DNA of 64,000 nucleotides from Streptomyces chartreusis (GCF_008704715.1 NZ_CP023689.1:124001-188000); one strand, 5' to 3'. Positions 34,942-44,875 are shown, counted from the stretch's first letter. Numbers and translations are program-made. The notes: generated by a model from the sequence alone, not told the origin.

Positions 34942-35739
34942 CTACGGTCTGCCGTCGAAGAAGCCGGACTTCAGGTCGCCGACGATGGAGTCGAGTGGAT
35001 GCCCGCTCACGATGAACGGCCCACTCCAGGAGCCGCTGAGTGCAAGGAGCAGCGCCAGGCTCAGCCCCACCACACTCGCGACGCCAGCGACGAGAAGCGA
35101 TGTTCGCAGGCTGGTGCGGAAGACCAGTGCGCCGGCGTTCACGACCAGGGCCAATCCGCTGACCACGAGCGTGACGACGTAGAGCACGGGAACGTCGTGC
35201 GAGGCAGCCGCGACGCGGGCTCGACGGCTACTGGTGACACCGTCCAGGGAAGCCACCAGCTCTGTGCCTGTCGTGGTTCCCACCTCGGGCCGGGCCGCCT
35301 CAGCGCGAACGCTGCGCTCCAGCCGTGCGATCGCGCGTGCGGTTGCCGGGTCGTCACCGGACGCCGCTGCCGCGCCCTCCCATTCCCTGGCACGCGTGGT
35401 CTGCAAGTAGTCCAGCAGCGCCGCTTGGATCGGCTCCGACTGGACTCGGGGACTCGTCGACGCCCATGCCAGGCGGGAGGCCGCGGCCGCCTCGTCGCTC
35501 ACCAATGCCTCCGCGGCGCGCAGGTAGCCGGCCTCGCTGGACAGTGAGAGTGCCGCAAAGATCGCGAAGGCGGCACCGAGTGACGACATCAGGGGCATGG
35601 CGATCTGCGCTACCTGGTCCTGTTCGCCGATCGGCACAAGCGCCCGGACACCGACCCGCGCGGCGGCCGTGATCAGTAAGGCGAGCAAGAGCCCGCCCAC
35701 AACCAGCACCACGGCCGGCAGCGAGGTCAACCCGTTCAC
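34942..35739 (-). CDS. DUF4239/bestrophin-like membrane protein
   Basis: A 265-residue membrane protein: TM1 about residues 8-29, TM2 about 45-70 (IAMPLMSSLGAAFAIFAALSLSSEAG), a charged loop to about 190, then two helices at about 185-235 (VPVLYVVTLVVSGLALVVNAGALVF and LLVAGVASVVGLSLALLLALSGSWSGPF). The order and the GPFIVS ending match the DUF4239/bestrophin-like family, whose function is unknown. Codon 21 is TTA, so it also should need the bldA tRNA. The start is GTG 35739 (AGGTG upstream); GTG 35742 is equally possible. Confidence 0.75.
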   Translation of the reverse strand: MNGLTSLPAVVLVVGGLLLALLITAAARVGVRALVPIGEQDQVAQIAMPLMSSLGAAFAIFAALSLSSEAGYLRAAEALVSDEAAAASRLAWASTSPRVQSEPIQAALLDYLQTTRAREWEGAAAASGDDPATARAIARLERSVRAEAARPEVGTTTGTELVASLDGVTSSRRARVAAASHDVPVLYVVTLVVSGLALVVNAGALVFRTSLRTSLLVAGVASVVGLSLALLLALSGSWSGPFIVSGHPLDSIVGDLKSGFFDGRP

Positions 35740-36112
35740 CACATCACCTACAGCAGATTCCCGCGAGGGCCCCGCAGCGGCGGCACCTCGGCCCCTGCGA
35801 CCCGGAGTTCCTCGCCGGCCACTTTCACTGGACGCCTCATGGTCACAGGCGAAGGGCCTCTGCCGTTCCCGACGCCCCGGCACGGCATCCAGCTTCGTGG
35901 AACGAACAGCCGAATGCGGCCCAGCACGAGGCTGCACCGACCATGACTACCGCCACTCTGCACATGCCCGCGAAGCGATCACGCATCGCTTGCCCCCTGC
36001 CGCCCACGACACCGTGCTCCATCCAGGATCAGGTGCCGTCGCTCTCTCCCCCACGCCCGGCAAGGCCTTAGGCAGTGTCTTGTCGATCACCGGACCGTTG
36101 GATGGTCGGGAG
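35740..36112. other. Intergenic region between DUF4239 gene and IS remnant
   Basis: About 370 bp. At 36067-36090 the sequence resembles the left end of IS5-family elements (GGCAGTGTCTTGTCGATCACC) and joins the transposase remnant. No gene is supported in the rest. Confidence 0.45.
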
Positions 36113-36560
36113 GGATGCGTCTGAGATTCTGATGCCGCGTGGACGGTGATCGCGCCGTCCGCTCCGGCGTGCTCTGGCGGGACCTGCCCGAGTGGTTCGG
36201 CCCCGGCAGACCGTGCACAGCCGCTTCGCCCGCTGGGCCGCCGAGGGCCGGCACCTCGACCGTCTCCTGGCCGCGGCCCAGAGCACCGCCGCGTTGGACT
36301 GGCTGGTCGCCGTCGGCTGCGCCCATCAGCACACCGCCGCCAAAGGGGGCTCGACGAAGGCGGACTCGGACACTTCCGCGGCGGGTTGACCACAAAGATC
36401 CACCTCGCCTGCGACGGACGGGGCGGCCCCTGGCATTCCTGGTAACCGCAGGTACCCTCAACGACTGCGGCCAGGCCGAAGCCGTCATATACCGGATCCG
36501 CATCGCTGGACGCGGGCCCGGGCGTCCGCGGGTGCGGCCGGCGCGAGTCGTGGCCGACAA
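36113..36560 (+). pseudogene. Degenerate IS5-family transposase (insertion-sequence remnant)
   Basis: Pieces of one transposase appear in three frames in order: AAWTVIAP, SGVLWRDLPEWFGP, RQTVHSRFARWAAEGRHLDRLLAAAQ, AHQHTAAK, GGLTTKIHLACDGRG, and LAFLVTAGTLNDCGQAEAV then PGRPRVRPARVVADN. These match the DDE transposase of IS5/IS1647-like elements. At least three frameshifts and an internal deletion near 36160 have occurred, and the C-terminal half is missing. No intact inverted repeats or target duplication are visible. Confidence 0.8.
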
Positions 36561-36817
36561 CCCGCCATCCGGCCCCGCTGACCGAGGCGACCGTCTCAAG
36601 GCCGAGCAGGTCGTCGCCGGAGGGTCGATAGCGGACCAGGTCGATGCTCACGTACCGCGTGCACGTCGCGATTCACCGAACGCGCCAACGCCCTGCTGGG
36701 GGTCACCTTCGCAGTCACTGACCCGCGCAAAGGAGGCGCACAAAACCTCCCTTAGGGTGACCTGTGGGGAAACAGAGATCGACACAGGTGAGAGATCACC
36801 ATTGGGGGGACGAGAAC

Positions 36818-39715
36818 GTGGCGCGACTGGTGGGCAGATCGGCGGAGCTCGGACGGCTGGATGCCATCCTCGCGGGCCTGGGTCGTTCCGAGCTGCCGGA
36901 GGTCGTCGACATCGTCGGTGAACCCGGCATCGGTAAAAGCAGGTTGCTCGACGAGGTGTGCGCGCGGGCCCGGAGGGCCGGGTTCACCGTACTGCGCGGA
37001 CGGGCCACCGAATATGAACAGCAGGTTCCCTTTCATCTGTTCACGGACGCGTTCGCCGATGCCGATCCAGGCGCACAGGCCGCTCTCGCCGACCCCGCCT
37101 TCGCCGAGGTGCACTCGGCGCTGTACGGCATCCGGCAGGCCCCGGGCGACGGTTCCGTCGAGAGCGCCGCCGCCCGGTTCGGGCTGCATCGTGCGATCGC
37201 AGCGTTCCTGACGCAGCTGGGTGAGCACGGTCTGGTGCTGGCCCTGGACGACGTGCACTGGGCGGATCCCGCGTCACGCGAGCTTGTGGACCATCTGATC
37301 CGGCACCCCGCGCGCGGACGCGTCCTGCTGGTGGTGGCCCGGCGGGTCCGGCAGACGCCGACATCTCTGACCGCGGCGCTGACGCGCGGCGCGGACAGCG
37401 GGACCGTGCTCCACCTCCCCCTGGAGCCGCTCTCCGAGCAGGAGTCCGTCCTCGCGCTGGCTCCCGACATTGCCGAGGACCAGGCCAAGCGGCTGCACGC
37501 CGCCAGCGAGGGCAACCCCTTGTATCTGCTGGCGTTGGGGCACGCCCACCGCACCGGGGCGTCTCTGCCTCGCCTCACCCCGGACACCCACGCCGATGCC
37601 ACGGAGTCCGGGTACGTGGCGGGCCTGCCCGGCGGGCTCGCGGCGCTGCTGCTGGACGAGTTGGGGACGCTCACCGAGTCGCAGCGCCGGCTCGTGGGAG
37701 CGGTCGCGGCGCTCGGCGACCACGCCTCGTCCGCCCTGCTGGCCGTGGTGAGCGAGCTGTCCGTCCGGGACGTGGAGCAGGAGACCACAGCCCTGGTGGC
37801 ACGCGATCTGCTGCGCGCCGGGCCGGGTGGCCGGTGGATGCTGCGCCACCCCCTGGTCCGGGCCCTGGTCTACGAGAGGACCGCGCCGGGGCGGCGTGCC
37901 GAATTCCACCGCCGCGCCGCGCGGGAACTCGCCCGCCGCGGCGCTCCCGCCACCGAGCGCGCCCACCACGTCGCACGGTCGTTGACCGACTGGGATCCCC
38001 AGGCCGCGGAGGTGCTCACCGAGGCTGCCGCACGGTTCGCGTCGAGCGCGCCGGCCATCGCCGGCCAGCTGCTGGATGTCGTCCTGACCCATATGCCGGA
38101 CACTCCCGACCGCTTCGCCCAACGCGGCGAACTGGTCCTGGCGCGCGCCCGCGCGCTCGGCGTCAGCGGGAACCTCCGGGAGAGCCGGGACCTGCTGCAC
38201 TCCCTGATCGAGACCGCCGGAAAGGACCATCCAGAACTGCGGACGCGGGCCGTCGCCCAGTGCGCCGTGATGGAGCGGCACCTCGGCCACTCCCCCGAGG
38301 CCACCGCCCTGCTGCGCCGGGAGCTGTCCCGCGATCCCGGCCCGTCCCCCGCCCAGGCGGTCTCCCTGCGCCTGGCCCTCGGCATGTCCGCCCTACTCAC
38401 CGCGTCCTATCCGCAGGCACGCGCGGACGTCGCGCAGGCCGTCGCCGTCGCCCGCGCCGACGACGATCCCACCGGGGAGGCGGCGGCGCTCGCGCTTGCC
38501 GCCCTGGGCGAGGCGTACGAGGGCGAGACGGAGGCGGCTGCCGGGTTCGCCGACTCCGCCGCGGCACTCGCCGACGCGCTGACCGATCCCGGCCTCGCCG
38601 GTCTGTGCGAGGCGCTGGTCTGGCTGGCCTGGGCGGAAACCCTGCTGGAGCGCTACGCCGATGCCGAGCGGCACATCACCCGGGGGCTGGGCATCGCCCG
38701 CCGCACCGGACAACTCCACGTCCTGCCCCACCTGTTGACGAGCCGGGCGTTCGTCCACCTCACCACCTGCCGTCTGCCGTCCGCGCTGGAGGCCGCCGAG
38801 GAGGCGGAGTCCATTGCCCGGGCCGCGGGCAGCGACGACCTTCTGGGCTTCACCCTCGCCATCAAGACGCTGGTGCTGTTGCTGGCCCGACCGCTGGGCG
38901 ACGGAAGCGCCCTGGCCACCGGTGAGGAGGCCACCGCCGCGGCCGGTCGCAGCAGGGGCTGGTGGTCGTCGCTGGCCTGGTGCATGCTCGGGCACGCGGC
39001 CTTCGTCAGCGGTGACCCTCATCGCGCACAGGAGGCCATCACGACGGCAGGCGGCGGCCCCGAACTGCCCCTGCTGCAGCCGTCGATCCGTCCGGGCCAG
39101 CTCGACACCCTCGCGGCCGCGGCCCTCACCGCCGGGGACGTCGAGGCGGCCGAGCGCTGGGCCGCACAGGCCACCCACGAGGCCGACCGGCTCGGCCTCG
39201 ACGGTCAGCGCGCGGCCGCCCTGCGCGCCCAGGCCACACTGGCCGAGCACCACGGCGAGACGGACAAGGCCGTACGGCTCCTCGACGCGGCGGCACAGGA
39301 ATACGTCCGCTGCGGCCAGACCCTGTGGGAGGCGTATTCCTTGCTGCGGGCGGCGCCCTTGGTGCAGCGCACCGGGCAGGGAGCACGCGCCGCAGCGATG
39401 TGGCACCGAGCACACCGCATCGCCGTCGGCGGCGGCGCACGCCTGCTGGTGGACCTCGCCGAACTGATCCGCCCCCAGGTGATGGCGGAGACACCGGAGC
39501 TCCCGGCGCAGCTCGCGGAACTGACCGCGCGTGAGCTTGAGGTGGCCGAACTGGTGGCGCAGGGGCTGAGCAACCAGGACATCGCCGCCCGGCTCCACCT
39601 CAGCCGACGCACCGTCGAGACCCACCTGTCCTCGATCTACCGCAAGGCGTCGGTGCCGTCCCGCGCCGCCCTGGCCGGACTCATGACTCGCGTCGGACTG
39701 GGAGCCGGGTCGTGA
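36818..39715 (+). CDS. LuxR-family LAL (large ATP-binding) regulator
   Basis: A 965-residue regulator. VARLVGRSAELGRLDAIL opens an AAA+/STAND ATPase: Walker A GEPGIGKS (34-41) and Walker B LALDDVHWAD (D144). A long helical, TPR-like middle follows, then a C-terminal LuxR HTH (about 900-965: LTARELEVAELVAQGLSNQDIAARLHLSRRTVETHLSSIYRKASVPSRAALA). The GTG at 36818 has GGGGGACGAG upstream and fits the family start better than the in-frame GTG at 36764. LALs activate sugar-use or secondary-metabolite genes in ATP- and ligand-dependent fashion. The target is not adjacent-obvious; the kinase operon is the nearest candidate. Confidence 0.93.
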   Translation: MARLVGRSAELGRLDAILAGLGRSELPEVVDIVGEPGIGKSRLLDEVCARARRAGFTVLRGRATEYEQQVPFHLFTDAFADADPGAQAALADPAFAEVHSALYGIRQAPGDGSVESAAARFGLHRAIAAFLTQLGEHGLVLALDDVHWADPASRELVDHLIRHPARGRVLLVVARRVRQTPTSLTAALTRGADSGTVLHLPLEPLSEQESVLALAPDIAEDQAKRLHAASEGNPLYLLALGHAHRTGASLPRLTPDTHADATESGYVAGLPGGLAALLLDELGTLTESQRRLVGAVAALGDHASSALLAVVSELSVRDVEQETTALVARDLLRAGPGGRWMLRHPLVRALVYERTAPGRRAEFHRRAARELARRGAPATERAHHVARSLTDWDPQAAEVLTEAAARFASSAPAIAGQLLDVVLTHMPDTPDRFAQRGELVLARARALGVSGNLRESRDLLHSLIETAGKDHPELRTRAVAQCAVMERHLGHSPEATALLRRELSRDPGPSPAQAVSLRLALGMSALLTASYPQARADVAQAVAVARADDDPTGEAAALALAALGEAYEGETEAAAGFADSAAALADALTDPGLAGLCEALVWLAWAETLLERYADAERHITRGLGIARRTGQLHVLPHLLTSRAFVHLTTCRLPSALEAAEEAESIARAAGSDDLLGFTLAIKTLVLLLARPLGDGSALATGEEATAAAGRSRGWWSSLAWCMLGHAAFVSGDPHRAQEAITTAGGGPELPLLQPSIRPGQLDTLAAAALTAGDVEAAERWAAQATHEADRLGLDGQRAAALRAQATLAEHHGETDKAVRLLDAAAQEYVRCGQTLWEAYSLLRAAPLVQRTGQGARAAAMWHRAHRIAVGGGARLLVDLAELIRPQVMAETPELPAQLAELTARELEVAELVAQGLSNQDIAARLHLSRRTVETHLSSIYRKASVPSRAALAGLMTRVGLGAGS

Positions 39716-39803
39716 GCGATGCCGGTGGGTCAGTTGTGGGCGCTGGTCTCAGCCGTCTGCAGCTGCGGCTGCATCACCTCGGTGTGACGGCAACGTGGGG
39801 ACC

Positions 39804-39827
39804 GGCACATCCGTGAAACCACGTACT
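39804..39827 (-). promoter_or_regulatory. Shared intergenic motif, copy 1 (inverted)
   Basis: On the minus strand it reads AGTACGTGGTTTCACGGATG..., matching copies at 46544-46565 and 48071-48091 (consensus CTACGTRGTTYCC.GGATGCC). A partial plus-strand copy, TTACGTGTTTCC, lies at 39880-39891, about 70 bp before the lipoprotein start. Confidence 0.45.
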
Positions 39828-39963
39828 CCACGCCACCTCCGCACCGAACACCCTGCGACATGGCGAAACCCGTAGTCCATTACGTGTTTCCACTGAGGCC
39901 GCCGTCCCCGCCGCCGTCTACGTTCGACCAGTCGGACAACGCTAGCGGTGCAGAGGGGAATGC

Positions 39964-40767
39964 GTGAGAGGCAACGCCCATGGCGTACGGGGTGGTTGGG
40001 TGACGCTCCTGGTGACGGGGAGTCTGCTGGCCGGGTGTTCGGCCCAGGGGGCGGCGGACAGCGGGTCCACGCGGCGGACCGCCTCGCCGCAAGCCACGGC
40101 GCCTCCGTCGGGCGGGGCGACCGCCACCCCCGTCTTCACACCCGACGCGTCCCTCGTCCCCAGAACCTCGAAGGACGGACAGAGGCTGGTGGAGTCGGTG
40201 GTGTTCGCTCCGGGTGACTGGGGGCGGGACTTTGTCGCCCAGGATCTCGCCGTGAGCCGGCCGGGCACCTGGGCCGTGCTGGACAACGGCTGCCGCTGGG
40301 AGCGGGAGAAGGCCCCTCGGGGAGTGCTGGCCAGCCTGTCCCGCTACAGTCTGCTGCCCGCCGCCGGCTCCAAGGGTGCCGTCAAAGTGACCGCCGTGGC
40401 CACCGCACACTCCTCCGCCCTCGGCGCCGACGAACAACTGAGCACCACCCTGGAGGAAGTCCTGCGCTGCCCGGAGCAGCACCCCCGGGCCGACTCGCGC
40501 ATCACGGGCCTGAACTCGCTCGGCACCCCCTTCGGCGCCCGCGAGCAGGAGTACGCCGATGACTCCGTGCTGGAGGCCGGACAGTACGTCGACAAGGACG
40601 GTGCCGCACAGCCGTACCGGTGGATGGTCGCCCGGCTGGGCACCGTCGTCGTGGCCGTCTCCGTGACGGGCGCGAAGGGGCACACCGAGCAGGAACTCCA
40701 ACAACTGGGCGCCGACGCCCTGGGGCAGATGCTGGTGCGCGTCCAGCAGCGGTTGAAGGGGAAGTGA
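39964..40767 (+). CDS. Lipoprotein upstream of receptor-like kinase
   Basis: A 267-residue lipoprotein starting at GTG 39964 (GAGGGG upstream). The lipobox LLAGC (cysteine at residue 25) is followed by a low-complexity Ser/Thr/Ala/Pro tether of about 35 residues and a folded outer domain with two cysteines (DNGCRWE, LRCPEQHP). Its last base is the first base of the kinase gene (TGATG), so the two proteins are translated together and should meet at the membrane. It may present a ligand or modify the kinase's sensor domain. No family recognised. Confidence 0.8.
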   Translation: MRGNAHGVRGGWVTLLVTGSLLAGCSAQGAADSGSTRRTASPQATAPPSGGATATPVFTPDASLVPRTSKDGQRLVESVVFAPGDWGRDFVAQDLAVSRPGTWAVLDNGCRWEREKAPRGVLASLSRYSLLPAAGSKGAVKVTAVATAHSSALGADEQLSTTLEEVLRCPEQHPRADSRITGLNSLGTPFGAREQEYADDSVLEAGQYVDKDGAAQPYRWMVARLGTVVVAVSVTGAKGHTEQELQQLGADALGQMLVRVQQRLKGK

Positions 40768-43070
40768 TGGAGCCGTTGCGTACTTCCGATCCGTCCAGGC
40801 TGGCGGGTCATCGGCTGCTCGGGCGGCTCGGCGCGGGCGGGATGGGTGTGGTCTACCTGGCCCGCTCGGCGGGTGGTTCGCTGGTCGCGCTGAAGGTGAT
40901 CCAGGCCGAGTACGCCGAGGACGCCGGCTTCCGGGAACGGTTCCGCAGGGAGGCGGAGACCGCCCGCCGGATGACCAGTCCTTGGGTGGCGCCCCTTATC
41001 GACGCGGACCCGGATGCGGCGCAGCCCTGGCTGTCCACCGTATTCGTGCCGGGACCTTCGCTCGGTGAGGCCGTCGCGGCCCATGGGCCGTTGCCCGTAC
41101 GGGGCCTGCGCGTATTGGGGACGCGGCTCGCCCAGGCGTTGGGGGATCTGCACGGCGTCGGCCTCGTGCACCGGGACGTCAAGCCGGGCAATGTGCTGCT
41201 GGCGCTCGACGGGCCCCGGCTGATCGATTTCGGTGTGGCCCGCGATCCGCAGGACACCTCGCTCACCTCGACCGGTGTGGTGGTCGGCACCCCCGGCTTC
41301 CTGCCACCCGAACAGGCCCAGGGCACTGGGGAGTTGGGTACGCCCGGCGACATCTTCTCGCTCGGTTGTGTGCTGGCCTTCGCGGCCACCGGCCGTCCTC
41401 CGTTCGGCACCGGTTCGCTGGACGCGCTGCTGTACCGCACGGTGCACGACGCCCCGGACCTGGAGGGCGTACCTGGGCCGCTCGCCGAGGTGGTGCGCGG
41501 CTGCCTGGAGAAGGACCCGCAGCTGCGGCCTACAGCGGAGGCTCTGGCGGAGACGCTCACGGTCACCGCGTCCGAAACGCCACCCGACCCACGGGAGGCA
41601 CTGCGGGCGGCCCGTCTCACGACCCCGCAGGACACCGACACGCCGGATGCGGTCGCCGACGGCGAGACCGAGCAGGCGGCCGACGGCCAGTTCCCCGCGG
41701 ACGAAGCCTGGTTGCCCGAGCCGTTGGTCCGGCTGATCGCGGAACGCTCGGCGGCCGGGCTCGCCCTGCCCGCCATCGACGAGACCGAGGTCGACCCCGC
41801 GTCCGCCGGCACCGCCCCGCCGGACACCGCGGCCTCGCAGCCGCCGGCCCGTGCCGTCGGCAGACGCCGGTTCCTGCTCCTGACGGCAGGTGCGGCGGTC
41901 GTCGCGGCCGGGGGCGGACTGGCGGCGTGGGCGGGGCTCGACCGTGACGGCGGCGGCGAGGACGACGCCACGCCGACGGCCACCGGTCCGGTGTACACCC
42001 TCGGCCTGCACGCCGACCTGACAGGTGACCAGAAAGCGGCCGGCAGGGCTCAGGAACGAGGCCTGCGGCTCGCGGTCCACGAGTTCAACTCCCGTGCGGA
42101 CAAGCCCTTCACGCTCGCCGTGAAAACGGTGGACGACGGTGGCGATCCGGCCCGGGCACCCAAGGCGGCCGAGGAACTCGTCACCGACCGTTCCGTGCTG
42201 GCGGTGATCGGTCCCACCACGGACGACACCGCGCTGGCCTCGCTGGCGACGTACGACGCCGCGTCGCTGCCGCTCATCGCGGTGACGCCCGGCGCCACCG
42301 TGCTGCAGGTGATGGGCAGCCGGTCCTTCCTCCACGCCCGGGTGACGGACACGCTCCTGCCCCTCTATCTCGACGCGTACCTGCGCGGTACGGCGAAGTC
42401 ACGCACGGTCGGGATAGTCGACGACCGGGCGGCGGACGCCTACGCCTGGGAGATCAGCAGCACCCTCGCCGATGTCCTGCGCAAGGTCCCGCTGCCGGCC
42501 GTGCCCAAGGTGGTCAGCGCGCTGCGCACCGACCTCGGGCCGACCCTGGACGCCCTGCTGGACGGGGGCGCCGACTCGGTGGTCTTCGCCGGTTACCACG
42601 ACCGGGCCGCGCTGCTGGCCCAGGAACTGCGCCGCCGGGACTTCCCGGGAGCCAAGGCCGCCGCCCAAGGGGTGCTCGACGCCCGGTTCCTGTCCGCCGC
42701 GGGGGACGCGGCCGACGGCTGGGTGATCGTGGCCCCGGCCATGGACGCGACCGTGGCGCCTGAGGCGAAGGCGTTCAGGGCCGCCCACCGGGCGCTCTTC
42801 GGAGCGGAGCCGGAGCGGTACGCCGTGGAGACGTACGACGTGGCGCAGTTCGCTGTGAAGACGCTCCGGTCGCTGAGCGTGGTGCGCCGCACCCGGCAGA
42901 CTCTGGCGACGGCACTGCGATCGGGATCGCACAAGGGCATCGCCCGGAACCTCGCATTCTCCAAGGAGACCGGGGCGCTGGTGGCCGACGGCAGCGGGGT
43001 CTACTTGTGGAAGGTCGAGGGCGGCAGATTCGCGTACCAGGGCCCGGCGCCGTTCCAGGTGGCCGGCTGA
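40767..43070 (+). CDS. Ser/Thr protein kinase fused to an extracytoplasmic ligand-binding domain
   Basis: A 767-residue receptor kinase. The N-terminal Hanks-type kinase shows GAGGMGVVYLA (22-32), K43, HRDVKPGN (135-142) and DFG (154-156), all intact. A linker leads to one TM helix (about 368-392), then a C-terminal domain of about 365 residues of the ABC branched-chain-amino-acid/receptor family (YTLGLHADLTGDQKAAGRAQERGLRLAVHEFN, DRSVLAVIGPTTDD, GVLDARFLSAAGDAADGWV). The ligand domain should lie outside the cell. Such 'kinase/substrate-binding' fusions are known in Streptomyces, but ligand and targets are not established. It is coupled to the upstream lipoprotein. Confidence 0.92.
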   Translation: MEPLRTSDPSRLAGHRLLGRLGAGGMGVVYLARSAGGSLVALKVIQAEYAEDAGFRERFRREAETARRMTSPWVAPLIDADPDAAQPWLSTVFVPGPSLGEAVAAHGPLPVRGLRVLGTRLAQALGDLHGVGLVHRDVKPGNVLLALDGPRLIDFGVARDPQDTSLTSTGVVVGTPGFLPPEQAQGTGELGTPGDIFSLGCVLAFAATGRPPFGTGSLDALLYRTVHDAPDLEGVPGPLAEVVRGCLEKDPQLRPTAEALAETLTVTASETPPDPREALRAARLTTPQDTDTPDAVADGETEQAADGQFPADEAWLPEPLVRLIAERSAAGLALPAIDETEVDPASAGTAPPDTAASQPPARAVGRRRFLLLTAGAAVVAAGGGLAAWAGLDRDGGGEDDATPTATGPVYTLGLHADLTGDQKAAGRAQERGLRLAVHEFNSRADKPFTLAVKTVDDGGDPARAPKAAEELVTDRSVLAVIGPTTDDTALASLATYDAASLPLIAVTPGATVLQVMGSRSFLHARVTDTLLPLYLDAYLRGTAKSRTVGIVDDRAADAYAWEISSTLADVLRKVPLPAVPKVVSALRTDLGPTLDALLDGGADSVVFAGYHDRAALLAQELRRRDFPGAKAAAQGVLDARFLSAAGDAADGWVIVAPAMDATVAPEAKAFRAAHRALFGAEPERYAVETYDVAQFAVKTLRSLSVVRRTRQTLATALRSGSHKGIARNLAFSKETGALVADGSGVYLWKVEGGRFAYQGPAPFQVAG

Positions 43071-43090
43071 TGAGGCCAGGTGCTCGGCTG

Positions 43091-44853
43091 ATGGAGCCGT
43101 TGCGCGAAGCCGACCCGGCCAGGATCGCGGGTTACCGGCTGTTCCGACGCCTCGGCGCGGGCGGCATGGGCGTGGTCTACCTGGCCCGCTCCGGTGGGGG
43201 TTCGCTCGCCGCGGTGAAGGTCATCCGCGCCGCGTCCGGGAGATCGGGCCGGGCAGCGACGTCTTCTCGCTCGGCTGTCTGCTGGCGTACGCGGTGACGG
43301 GCGAGCGCCCGTTCGGGTGGGGCTCGGCGGCCGAGGCGCTGGTGCGTACGGTCCACGACGAGCCCGACCTGGACGCCGTACCGGCGCCGTTGCTGCCGCT
43401 GCTGCGGACCTGCCTGGCGAAGGAGCCCGGCGCCCGCCCCACCGTGCCCGAGGTCCGGGCGGCTCTGGACCTCGGGCACGGTGGAGAGGGCGAGGCCGGG
43501 GGCTGGTTGCCGGAGTCGCTCACCCGGCTGATCGCACGCCGTTCGGCCGCCGTCCTCGCTCTGCCCGCGGTCGAGGCGACCGAGGTGTCCGGCGCCCCGG
43601 CAGGCGCCGACACGATGCCGGGCGGGCAGGAATGGTCGAAGGGCACCACGCGGCGCCGCCTGCTGATGCTGGGCTCGTCCGCCGGGGTCGTGGCGGCGGG
43701 CGCCACTGCCACCTGGTGGACCGCGGGTCGCCCCCGCCGCGCGCCGGCACAAGGGGGCGGCACACGGCTTCCGGAGCAGGTGGTCGCCCTGCACGCCGAT
43801 CTGACGGGAGACCAGAAGACGGCCGGCCTGGCGCAGCAGAACGGTGTCCGGCTCGCCGTCGACCGCTTCAACTCCCGTGCCGACCGCGCCTTCGACCTCG
43901 CCCTCCAGGCGCACGACGACGCGGGCAGCATCACCCGGGCACAGCAGATCGCGCTGCAACTGTCGGCCGACGACCGGGTCCGCGCGGTGATCGGGCCGAC
44001 CACCGACGCCTGCGCCAAGGCCGTCCTTGAGCAGTACCGGAAGGCGCTGCTGCCCATGGTCTGCGTGTCGGTCGGGCTCGACGGAGTGTCCGCCGCGAGG
44101 TACCGGACGTACGCGGCCACTCGGCCCCCCGACCGCAACTTGGCGGCACCTCTGGTCGCCCACCTCGTCCGCACCGTCCGAACGCGCAGAACGGTGCTGA
44201 TCGACGACGCGGCCCAGGGCGACTTCAGCTGGCAGCTCTGCGCGGACGTCGAACAGGCGCTGCGATCCGGACAGCGCACCACGACCCGGCACACTCTCGC
44301 TGCCGAGGACGACACGGCCGACGACTTCCGTGCCCTCGCCGAGACGGTGACCGACTGGAAGGCGGACGCAGTGCTGTTCGCCGGAGGATTCGAACGCGCG
44401 GCGAAACTGGCGCGAGCGCTGCGCGCCGCCGGCTACTCCGGCGCCCGGTTGGCCACCCAACGCGCCCTCGACACCCGCTTCTTCACCGTGGCCGCGGACG
44501 CCGCCGAGGGCTGGGTCTTCGCCACCGCCTTCCTCGATCCGACCCGTGTGACGGCAGCGAAGTCCTTCGTCGCCGACTACCGCCACCGCTTCGGCACCGC
44601 CCCGCCCTGGTACTCCGCGGAGGCCTACGACGCGACACTCTTCGTGGCCCGCGCGCTGACGACGCTGCGCGCGTCCCTCACTGAACGGGGACCGCTCGTG
44701 GCGCGGCTGCGGGAGACCGACTACCAAGGAATCACCAAGCGGCTGCGCTACACAAGCTCAAGCACCGGCTACACCACGAAGGCGCTGTACCTCTTCCAGG
44801 CGTCCGGTGGCCACTTCCGCTTTCTGGGCCAGTTCGAGGACGCCACGACCTGA
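43091..44853 (+). pseudogene. Paralogous receptor kinase with deleted catalytic core
   Basis: The N-terminus MEPLREADPARIAGYRLFRRLGAGGMGVVYLA and AVKVI match the intact kinase upstream, then the reading jumps to the equivalent of its residue 189 (GAG at 43240 pairs with GAG at 41331). Landmark distances are 149 nt here and 564 nt in the intact copy, a net loss of 415 bp, which removes HRD and DFG and shifts the frame. The rest, from about 43240, is open to the end and keeps a TM helix and a complete ligand-binding domain (VVALHADLTGDQKTAGLAQQNGVRLAVDRFN...). Without a good start for that part it is probably inactive. Confidence 0.8.
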
Positions 44854-44875
44854 GCCGCGTCGGATGCCAATCGTG

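Noticed and set aside
40344..42335. Long open frame antisense to the lipoprotein/kinase genes
   Set aside because: Same GC shadow effect; composition is unlike proteins and it crosses two real genes.
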